NCBI GenBank assembly: GCA_030698405.1
Contig: JAUYMU010000128.1
Location: forward strand, 1-64,000
DNA from: Bacteroidota bacterium
GTDB taxonomy: Bacteria; Bacteroidota; Bacteroidia; Bacteroidales; Prolixibacteraceae
Length of the DNA stretch: 64,000 bases
Direction: 5' to 3'
The notes under the pieces were generated by a model that was given only the letters and a program-made list of their open reading frames with translations, searched no databases and was not told where the DNA came from. Made by a program: the position numbers and the translations under genes. Shown piece by piece: positions 33,119 to 39,631 of this stretch. The number at the start of each line of letters is the position of its first letter. The first letter of the stretch is position 1.

Positions 33119-33823
33119 ATGGCCAAACTTTACATGATTCCGACCACTTTGGGCGATACCAGCATCGAACGGGTTTTGCCACCCGATCTTAAACAGTTGA
33201 TCTCGGCCATTCCGGTATTCATTGTCGAAAATATTCGCACTGCCCGCCGTTTCCTGAAAAAAATGAATCCGGCCATTGTGATCGATGACCTCACTTTTTT
33301 CGAACTCAACCAGCACACCGACAAGAAAGAAATCAGCCGGTTTTTGGAATCCAACCGGCAGGGACTCGATATTGGTATTATTTCGGAAGCTGGTTGTCCG
33401 GGAATTGCCGATCCGGGTGCCGAAGTGGTTCGGATTGCACATACCCGAAACATTCAGGTGGTACCGCTTGTCGGGCCATCGTCGATTTTGCTGGCATTGA
33501 TGGCTTCAGGAATGAGCGGCCAGAATTTTGCTTTTAACGGTTATCTTCCAATTAAAAATCCGGAGAAATCGAATCAAATTAAACTATTGGAAAAACGGAT
33601 GCAAACCGAAGGGCAGACTCAGATTTTCATCGAAACACCATACCGGAATGCACAATTGTTCGACGAACTAATTAGAAACTGCGAACCGCAAACCATGCTT
33701 TGCATTGCTGCCGACATCACACTCGACACCGAATTTATACTTTCCAAACCCATATCATTCTGGAAAACCAACATTCCGGATATTCAGAAACGGCCGGCAA
33801 TTTTTATGATCGGGAAGGTTTAG
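33119..33823 (+). CDS. RsmI-like tetrapyrrole methylase-fold SAM-dependent methyltransferase
   Basis: 234 residues from the ATG at 33119; a TTG upstream would add 17 residues with no family match. It contains Y-M-I-P-T-T-L-G-D near the start, the I-S-E-A-G-C-P-G-I-A-D-P-G motif of the SAM pocket, and L-V-G-P-S-S-I-L-L-A-L. The C-terminal part has Q-I-F-I-E-T-P-Y-R-N and L-C-I-A-A-D-I-T-L. RsmI-type enzymes 2'-O-methylate C1402 of 16S rRNA. This is the shorter Bacteroidota sister group, which differs in the pocket (E-A-G-C-P rather than D-A-G-T-P), so the substrate is uncertain. Convergent with ndk. Confidence 0.8.
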   Translation: MAKLYMIPTTLGDTSIERVLPPDLKQLISAIPVFIVENIRTARRFLKKMNPAIVIDDLTFFELNQHTDKKEISRFLESNRQGLDIGIISEAGCPGIADPGAEVVRIAHTRNIQVVPLVGPSSILLALMASGMSGQNFAFNGYLPIKNPEKSNQIKLLEKRMQTEGQTQIFIETPYRNAQLFDELIRNCEPQTMLCIAADITLDTEFILSKPISFWKTNIPDIQKRPAIFMIGKV

Positions 33824-33832
33824 TGAAAAAAT

Positions 33833-34252
33833 TCAATAGCGCTCAGTTTTCGAAAAGAAAAAGTCACTTTCTATGATGGCATTTTCGTCGCTGTCGGAAC
33901 CATGAACCGCATTGCGTGACATTGATTCAGCAAACAATTTCCGGATAGTGCCTTCGGCAGCTTTTACCGGATCAGTTGATCCGATCAGTTCCCTGAAATC
34001 GGCTACCGCGTTTTCTTTTTCAAGAATGGCTGCTACGATAGGGCCGGAACTCATAAAAGATGTTAAATCTTCAAAAAATGATTTGTCAGCATGGACGGCA
34101 TAAAATTCACCAGCCTGTTTCTTGTTTAAGTGCGTGAATTTCATCGCTTTTATCCTGAATCCCGCTTCATTGATCATCTTCAAAACCGGACCAATATTGT
34201 TTTTGCTCACAGTTTCCGGTTTAATCATTGTAAAAGTCTGGTTACCTGACAT
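33833..34252 (-). CDS. ndk: Nucleoside-diphosphate kinase
   Basis: 139 residues, the standard length. It has T-F-T-M-I-K-P (Lys for nucleotide), and the active-site signature R-N-A-V-H-G-S-D-S with the phosphate-accepting His. [11 protein letters not shown] and G-P-I-V-A also fit. The enzyme equilibrates nucleoside di- and triphosphates using ATP. Single gene, facing the RsmI-like gene 9 nt away and divergent from nrnA. Confidence 0.95.
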   Translation of the reverse strand: MSGNQTFTMIKPETVSKNNIGPVLKMINEAGFRIKAMKFTHLNKKQAGEFYAVHADKSFFEDLTSFMSSGPIVAAILEKENAVADFRELIGSTDPVKAAEGTIRKLFAESMSRNAVHGSDSDENAIIESDFFFSKTERY

Positions 34253-34336
34253 ATTGATTGCATTTTGTATGTTTGTTTTGTGAACCCAAGTTAGTGAAAT
34301 ATAGTTTTAATGAACCGTCACCATCGGCATTATTTT

Positions 34337-34344
34337 TATCTTTG
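34337..34344 (+). promoter_or_regulatory. TAnnTTTG promoter box before nrnA
   Basis: TATCTTTG, 23 nt upstream of the TTG start at 34368; it fits the Bacteroidota -7 box. Confidence 0.4.
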
Positions 34345-34367
34345 TCCTTTATTTTTAAATTGAATAA

Positions 34368-35402
34368 TTGGAAAGAGTTGATATAAAGTTAATTAAGCAA
34401 TTTGAGGGGTTGATCAAGTCAAGTTCTAAATCCATTGTTTTGGTTCCTCACATGCATGCCGATGGCGATGCGATGGGTTCCGTTCTTGGATTGTGGCGTA
34501 TATTGAAAAATGCCGGCTTAAAGGTGAAAGTCATAAGCCCAACCAAATATCCCGAATTTTACCACTGGATGGACGGTCACGAAGAGGTCATCATTTACAG
34601 CCATCATCCGAAACAGTCGGCAAGGGCTTTGGAAGAATCTGATTTGTTGATTTGTATGGATTTCAACCAGCTTTCGAGATTGGGCGATATGAAAGCGCTT
34701 GTAGAAAGTTATCCGGGGAAAAAAGTTTTGGTCGATCATCATCCTTATCCCGGAACTTTTACCGATCTGGTCATTTCGGATATCAGTTACAGTTCAACTT
34801 CCGAATTAATATTCTCAATACTTCAATCCACCGAATTTGCACCATACATCGACAAGAATGCCGCCACTTCATTTTTTACCGGTATCATGACTGATACAGG
34901 CTCTTTCGATTATAGCGTTTCGAATCCGAACACCTTTGAAGTTGTTGCCCAGCTTACCCGGATGGGAATAGATCAGCAGAATATTCATTCGAAAGTTTAT
35001 GACAATTTTTCAGCCGAACGAATGAAGCTAATGGGTTTTTGCCTGAGCAACCGGATGACTGTTTATCCGGAATATCATGCAGCTGCCATGTACATCACTC
35101 TTGAAGACCAAAAAGCTTTCAACTTCAAAACAGGCGACAACGAGGGTTTTGTAAATATGCCGCTTTCAATAAAAGGTGTAGTTTTTAGCGCGCTCTTTAC
35201 TGAAAAAGAAAAATACATAAAAGTGTCGTTTCGATCGAAGGGCGAATTCGCTGTGAATGAGGTTTGTGAAAAATATTTTAACGGAGGCGGCCACCGCAAC
35301 GCATCCGGAGGGGAGTTGTATGCATCTATGCAGGAAACACTATTGAAATTTGAAAGCATATTGCCCGAATTTGAAGATAAAATTAAACAATCAGTAAAAT
35401 AA
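34368..35402 (+). CDS. nrnA: Bifunctional oligoribonuclease/PAP phosphatase (DHH-DHHA1)
   Basis: 344 residues from a TTG at 34368, immediately preceded by an in-frame stop; no usable ATG lies downstream before the first motif. The DHH domain has P-H-M-H-A-D-G-D-A-M-G-S, C-M-D-F-N and L-V-D-H-H-P-Y-P. G-I-M-T-D-T-G is the fourth metal-binding segment. The DHHA1 domain ends with G-G-G-H-R-N-A-S-G-G. NrnA degrades short RNA oligonucleotides and removes the 3' phosphate from pAp. It sits 6 nt before the first FKBP lipoprotein gene. Confidence 0.92.
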   Translation: MERVDIKLIKQFEGLIKSSSKSIVLVPHMHADGDAMGSVLGLWRILKNAGLKVKVISPTKYPEFYHWMDGHEEVIIYSHHPKQSARALEESDLLICMDFNQLSRLGDMKALVESYPGKKVLVDHHPYPGTFTDLVISDISYSSTSELIFSILQSTEFAPYIDKNAATSFFTGIMTDTGSFDYSVSNPNTFEVVAQLTRMGIDQQNIHSKVYDNFSAERMKLMGFCLSNRMTVYPEYHAAAMYITLEDQKAFNFKTGDNEGFVNMPLSIKGVVFSALFTEKEKYIKVSFRSKGEFAVNEVCEKYFNGGGHRNASGGELYASMQETLLKFESILPEFEDKIKQSVK

Positions 35403-35408
35403 TTTGCA

Positions 35409-35981
35409 ATGAAGAAGTTAACGAATATTTTAAAAATTGGTGTACTCATCTTGTTTGTCGGGATATTGGCAGCATGTAATAAAGAAAAAGAAGAGGAAGA
35501 AGATCCTTATGCATATCTTCAAACATCAATCGAGAATTATACAGTAAAAAATATTTATAATAATGAAGTGAAATTTACCAAAGAAGGGGAGGCGGCATTG
35601 ATTAAAATATGGTTGGACTCGATGACAGTGAATAACGCCGTAATTGATACAACCTCAACTGGATTAAGATTTATTGTAGAGAAAGTTGGTGTCGGAGATA
35701 ATGTAAAAACGGGTAATTCAGTTACTGTAAAATACATTGGGTTTTTTATGAATGGAACTATTTTCGATGCTTCAGCATACCATGGAGTCGGAACGATGAC
35801 TTATGGTCATAAAGTTGATAATCTGATAAAGGGATGGGAAGAAGGTATCGAAGTTCTAAAAAAAGGAGGCCGTGCTGCTTTTCTTATTCCTTCAGCCAAA
35901 GGATACGGTTCTGCGGGCAGTGGTTCTATTCCGCCATACACACCGTTAATTTTTGTTATCGAAGTAGTTGATATAAAGTAG
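35409..35981 (+). CDS. FKBP-type peptidyl-prolyl isomerase lipoprotein
   Basis: 190 residues. A type II signal peptide ends with L-A-A-C at residue 22, the lipobox Cys. A Glu-rich linker is followed by the FKBP domain (~75-190): V-T-V-K-Y-I-G-F-F, G-T-I-F-D-A-S, I-K-G-W-E-E-G-I, G-G-R-A-A-F-L-I-P and the end P-L-I-F-V-I-E-V. It should work in the periplasm on folding of exported proteins; related lipoproteins in gliding bacteria include GldI. It starts 6 nt after nrnA and is followed 42 nt later by a second FKBP-like lipoprotein. Confidence 0.88.
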   Translation: MKKLTNILKIGVLILFVGILAACNKEKEEEEDPYAYLQTSIENYTVKNIYNNEVKFTKEGEAALIKIWLDSMTVNNAVIDTTSTGLRFIVEKVGVGDNVKTGNSVTVKYIGFFMNGTIFDASAYHGVGTMTYGHKVDNLIKGWEEGIEVLKKGGRAAFLIPSAKGYGSAGSGSIPPYTPLIFVIEVVDIK

Positions 35982-36023
35982 AAGCTCATTAAAATTCGTA
36001 CTTTCGCAAAAAAAATAAAGTTT

Positions 36024-36587
36024 ATGAAGCAAATATTGTACATTCTCGGATTGGTTGTTCTGCTCTCCGGAATTTTCACCTCGTGTAAACCGGATCCTTT
36101 GGACGCAATGCGTGAAAACGAGATTGTTGCACTTGATGAGTATGTAAAGAATAATAATTTGGCTGGTGCAAAAGATGATGCCACAGGAATTTATTTTAAA
36201 GTTTTAGAACGCAGTAGTGACACTACACTGGTTCGGTCAGGTTTTAAACTTTTGCTGGAGTTTACCATCACATTCATTGATGGAAAAGAGATCCCTGTTG
36301 GATATTATTTTACAACTGATGATGGCTTGGGCCACCATTACGAACCACGAATTTTTTATGTTGATGTAAACAACGAAGTAGTGAACCAGGAGTATATACA
36401 GCAAATTGCAGGTTTACACCGTGGATTAAAGAAAATGCATGTTGGCGACAAGGCTTTTATGGTTATTCCTTCGGAACTGGCATTTAAAGCCGTTGATAAT
36501 TCTTCAACCATTGGTATTCCACGCTTTTCGACTTTGCTGGTAACTGTTTTCGTTTATAAAGGATATTCGCCTGCGCAACAACAATAA
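36024..36587 (+). CDS. Divergent FKBP-like lipoprotein
   Basis: 187 residues. A type II signal peptide has the lipobox Cys in G-I-F-T-S-C near residue 20. The domain (~60-185) keeps the FKBP outline: D-A-T-G-I-Y-F-K-V-L-E, then A-G-L-H-R-G-L-K-K-M-H-V-G-D-K-A-F-M-V-I-P-S-E-L-A-F and a final S-T-L-L-V-T-V-F-V-Y. It lacks the usual Y-x-G-x-L-x-D-G-x-x-F-D loop. Enzymatic activity may be lost; a chaperone-like role is possible. It follows the first FKBP gene and ends before a strong terminator. Confidence 0.8.
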   Translation: MKQILYILGLVVLLSGIFTSCKPDPLDAMRENEIVALDEYVKNNNLAGAKDDATGIYFKVLERSSDTTLVRSGFKLLLEFTITFIDGKEIPVGYYFTTDDGLGHHYEPRIFYVDVNNEVVNQEYIQQIAGLHRGLKKMHVGDKAFMVIPSELAFKAVDNSSTIGIPRFSTLLVTVFVYKGYSPAQQQ

Positions 36588-36610
36588 CGATTATTCATTC
36601 AATAAATATT

Positions 36611-36650
36611 TCCCGCGTTAACCAACTACTGGCTTTTCGCGGGATTTTTT
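36611..36650 (+). terminator. Strong intrinsic terminator after the FKBP gene pair
   Basis: TCCCGCG (36611-36617) pairs with CGCGGGA (36638-36644), followed by six T. It is 24 nt past the FKBP-like stop and only 3 nt before the next gene's ATG at 36654. Confidence 0.85.
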
Positions 36651-36653
36651 AAT

Positions 36654-37730
36654 ATGAGCAAATCTGAATTAATTAAAAAACTTCTGCCGGGATTTATCCC
36701 ACTCTTCGTTTTTATCGCCGTTGACGGGATTTGGGGAACCCGTGCCGGTTTGGTTGCAGCCCTTGTTATCGGGGTTGCCGAAATGGTATGGATCTGGGCC
36801 AAAGAAAAACGCTTCGACCGTTTTGTATTGGTTGATACCGGTTTGCTTATGGCGCTCGGTTCAGTATCTATTTTGCTCGACAACGACCTCTTTTTTAAAC
36901 TGAAACCGGGTCTTATTGAATTGATTCTTTGCGCAGTGCTTGGTGTATCCGCCTTCTCAAAATTAAATATCATCGGGCTGATGACGAAGCGATACATGAA
37001 AGACATGGAAATGAACGAACAGCAGGTTGCACAGTTCCGAAAAACCATGCAACTGATGTTTTTTGTTTTTCTGTTTCATACCGCACTCGTATTTTATGCT
37101 GCATTTTATCTTTCCAACGAAGCCTGGGCATTTATCAGCGGAGGTTTGTTTTATATCTTGTTTGCAGTGGTTTTCGGATACGAATTCGTCAAACAGAAAC
37201 TGAAATTACGCAAACAAATGGTAATTCCTGAAGAGGAAGAATGGCTTCCACTGGTGAACGAACAAGGGGGAATCATCGGCAAAGCGCCCCGTTCGGCTTG
37301 TCACCGGGGCGAAAAACTGCTGCATCCTGTCGTTCATCTACACGTTTTTAACAACCAAAAACATGTTTATTTGCAGAAACGACCGCTGAGCAAACTGGTT
37401 CAGCCCGGCAAATGGGACACTGCTGTTGGCGGACATATCTCGGTTGGCGAAACGCTTGAAACAGCACTGAAACGCGAAGCTTTCGAAGAAATCGGATTAA
37501 AACAGTTCTCTGCCAAACTTGTAAAAACTTACCGTTGGGAAAGCGAGCTGGAATCGGAACTGGTTTATGTATTTACCACCCACGATTTTAAATCGATTCA
37601 TTTACACTCCGAAGAAGTGGTGGAAGGGAGGTTCTGGACGATCAAACAAATTGATTCAAACATTGGCAAAGGCATTTTTACTCCCAATTTCGAACATGAA
37701 TATCAGTTGCTGAAGAAGGAAATATTTTAA
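36654..37730 (+). CDS. Fusion of a septation-protein-A-like membrane domain and a Nudix hydrolase
   Basis: 358 residues. Residues 1-180 contain five or six hydrophobic helices with P-L-F-V-F-I-A-V-D and F-A-V-V-F-G-Y-E-F, resembling the IspA/YciB (septation protein A) membrane family. Residues ~195-358 are a Nudix domain: box at 260-282 G-G-H-I-S-V-G-E with R-E-A-F-E-E-I-G, and L-V-N-E-Q-G-G-I-I-G-K and R-P-L-S-K-L-V as in YfcD/IDI-type Nudix proteins. The two parts are joined by a Lys-rich linker. It could act on a nucleotide or isoprenoid diphosphate at the inner membrane, but the substrate is unknown. The start abuts a terminator T-run. Confidence 0.82.
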   Translation: MSKSELIKKLLPGFIPLFVFIAVDGIWGTRAGLVAALVIGVAEMVWIWAKEKRFDRFVLVDTGLLMALGSVSILLDNDLFFKLKPGLIELILCAVLGVSAFSKLNIIGLMTKRYMKDMEMNEQQVAQFRKTMQLMFFVFLFHTALVFYAAFYLSNEAWAFISGGLFYILFAVVFGYEFVKQKLKLRKQMVIPEEEEWLPLVNEQGGIIGKAPRSACHRGEKLLHPVVHLHVFNNQKHVYLQKRPLSKLVQPGKWDTAVGGHISVGETLETALKREAFEEIGLKQFSAKLVKTYRWESELESELVYVFTTHDFKSIHLHSEEVVEGRFWTIKQIDSNIGKGIFTPNFEHEYQLLKKEIF

Positions 37731-37834
37731 ATACTGTGAGGGTTGACGTATTTAAGTCCTTTTATTCCTTTAAAGTCCTTATCGTTGTTAGAAACAAGTG
37801 TGTAACCATGGGCCAGTGCAGTTGCGGCAATATC
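37727..37834 (-). pseudogene. Truncated PIN (VapC-like) toxin remnant
   Basis: The minus-strand frame reads D-I-A-A-T-A-L-A-H-G-Y-T-L-V-S-N-N-D-K-D-F and G-L-K-Y-V-N-P-H, the C-terminal third of a PIN toxin. The catalytic N-terminal half is absent and there is no start. Its stop overlaps the 3' end of the Nudix fusion gene. The antitoxin-like gene at 37837-38052 is directly upstream in the right place, so a toxin-antitoxin pair has lost its toxin by deletion. Confidence 0.7.
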
Positions 37835-37836
37835 GA

Positions 37837-38052
37837 TTAAATACCGTTCCATTCGCTGCGTATTTGTTTGATATGGTCGTTTAATTGTTGCCCATCTTCC
37901 TTGCTGATAGAGCCTTTGTATTTATCGGACAATTTGGTTTTGTCAGGTTCAAAGTTTTCCTTTAAAACCTTAATCAGATGCAGTTCCTCCAATTCGCGCA
38001 AAAGCCCGGCGGCTTTCTGGTTGGTCAGTTGTATTATCATAGTATGTTTCAT
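37837..38052 (-). CDS. Probable orphan antitoxin-like small protein
   Basis: 71 residues. The N-terminal strand M-I-I-Q-L-T-N and helix A-A-G-L-L-R-E-L-E-E-L-H-L-I-K-V-L are followed by an acidic, Lys-rich tail. It is next to a decayed PIN toxin tail in the order expected for an antitoxin-toxin module. Similar small proteins in Bacteroidota precede PIN genes. It may survive as an orphan regulator or antitoxin. No clear RHH fold was recognised. Confidence 0.6.
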   Translation of the reverse strand: MKHTMIIQLTNQKAAGLLRELEELHLIKVLKENFEPDKTKLSDKYKGSISKEDGQQLNDHIKQIRSEWNGI

Positions 38053-38079
38053 TTCAGCGTGATACGATTCTGCTTATTT

Positions 38080-39594
38080 CTAATTGGCACGTATTTTTTC
38101 TTTTGGTTTCTGGCGAATAGCATTTGAGAGCATTTGGAGGAAACCATATCCTTGTTGGGAAAGGCCCGAAACCAACTTTTTTACTTTAGTTGCAGCCTGA
38201 TTTTTTGAGTCGATTTTTGACGCGTGGGTTAATAATTCGGTGAAATTTGGCGTAGAAATTATAACGTCAGCCTGATGTTTCAGTAATTCATCTTCGGGAC
38301 AAAAAGCGACGCCAATTCCGGCCTCATTAATCATGCAAAGATCATTCAAACTGTCGCCGATGGCGATGCAGTTCTCCTTTTTTATTTTGTATTTGTTTAA
38401 AATGTCCGTCATTGCATTTGTCTTGCACAACGGGTGTTTGCATATACTGTCGCGACTGCTAAAGAAAAACGATGGAATTTTCACTTCACCGGTACAAACA
38501 CTTTTAGAGAATTCCAGTTCATTTGAGAGCGAGAAATCCATCTCCAATTTGGTTTTTATGTGTTCGGTGATACAATCGTAACTGTCGGAAATAATCCCAA
38601 CAACATAGCCCCGTTTTTTAAGCTCCGTAACGACCTGCTGCGTGTTCTCTACGATGGGTATGTTATCCGCAACTGAAATCAGATCTGCCAACGATTTTCC
38701 TTTCAGAAGTTTGGCTACCTGTTTGGTCATGCAAATCCCGTTTGTTTCCGATGAGCGGATGTCCGTCAGTTTATCCATGAATCCAAATGAATTTGCGCAG
38801 GCATCAATAAACCTTCCCCGAAGAAGCGTATTGTCCATGTCGAAGATTACCAGTTTGTTATACTTCAGGAGGTGGTTTTTTAATGCGTATTCTATTTGCG
38901 ACGGGATATTTTTACTCGTACCAGGGTCGTCTAAAAGGTATGACGGTTTTTTAGTTGAAGTTCCCCTCGAAATAATGGCTTGAGATACCTCTTTGCTCAT
39001 TTTGCCGAGCTCTTGCCACGGTTTGCTATTGTTTTCGATGTAGCCGATTTCAACATCCACAATCCGTACTTTCATCAAGTGCATATCTATCAGGATGCCA
39101 ACGTCAACGCCATAGTCATCCCGGAAATCCAGTCGTTTCAAAAGTGATTTTTTTCCGGCAATCATTCCGCTTAGCGGTTGGCTGTATCGCAGTAGTTCAG
39201 GGTAGAAAATACTCAGGAGCGGTTTTGCAACCAATTCGGTAACCCTGCCGGCATTTCGGCTGAATGATGATTTTACAAAATCGGCTTCTCCGCAGATGAT
39301 CGGATCAGAAAGTGATTTTATGGTATTGGGAGGATACGGATCAATGTCTCCATCAAGAAAGACAACAATTTCGTTGGCGGCATAAAGTAACCCGTCTTTC
39401 ATCGAAGTGCCTTTCCCAAGTTTTGTGCTGGTGATCACTTTTGCACCGTTTTCACGTGCGATAGGGACAGTTTGGTCGATTGATTTGTCATCAACAACAA
39501 TTACTTCGCTCACATTTGGCTGACTTTTGGCAAAGTTTACTACCGCCGCGATATGAGCTTCTTCGTTCAATGTAGGTATGATGATAGAGATCAT
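38080..39594 (-). CDS. Family-2 glycosyltransferase fused to HAD phosphatase (glucosyl-3-phosphoglycerate synthase/phosphatase-like)
   Basis: 504 residues, two enzymes in one chain. Residues 1-~215 are a GT-A fold: I-I-P-T-L-N-E-E, V-V-D-D-K-S, and metal-binding D-G-D at 81-83. D-Y-G-V-D-V-G-I-L-I-D and the late R-I-V-D-V-E-I-G resemble GpgS (GT81). Residues ~245-475 are a HAD-IB phosphatase: nucleophile Asp252 and Asp254 in F-D-M-D-N-T-L, S-D-S near 336-338, and G-D-S-L-N-D at 413-418. This order would make glucosyl-3-phosphoglycerate and dephosphorylate it to glucosylglycerate, a compatible solute. The gene is 37 nt downstream of a CPA2 antiporter, supporting osmoadaptation. Alternatively it makes another phospho-glycoside. 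Confidence 0.72.
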   Translation of the reverse strand: MISIIIPTLNEEAHIAAVVNFAKSQPNVSEVIVVDDKSIDQTVPIARENGAKVITSTKLGKGTSMKDGLLYAANEIVVFLDGDIDPYPPNTIKSLSDPIICGEADFVKSSFSRNAGRVTELVAKPLLSIFYPELLRYSQPLSGMIAGKKSLLKRLDFRDDYGVDVGILIDMHLMKVRIVDVEIGYIENNSKPWQELGKMSKEVSQAIISRGTSTKKPSYLLDDPGTSKNIPSQIEYALKNHLLKYNKLVIFDMDNTLLRGRFIDACANSFGFMDKLTDIRSSETNGICMTKQVAKLLKGKSLADLISVADNIPIVENTQQVVTELKKRGYVVGIISDSYDCITEHIKTKLEMDFSLSNELEFSKSVCTGEVKIPSFFFSSRDSICKHPLCKTNAMTDILNKYKIKKENCIAIGDSLNDLCMINEAGIGVAFCPEDELLKHQADVIISTPNFTELLTHASKIDSKNQAATKVKKLVSGLSQQGYGFLQMLSNAIRQKPKEKIRAN

Positions 39595-39631
39595 GGCATT
39601 GGATTTTGTTTGTTAACATTAACTAGGTTTG

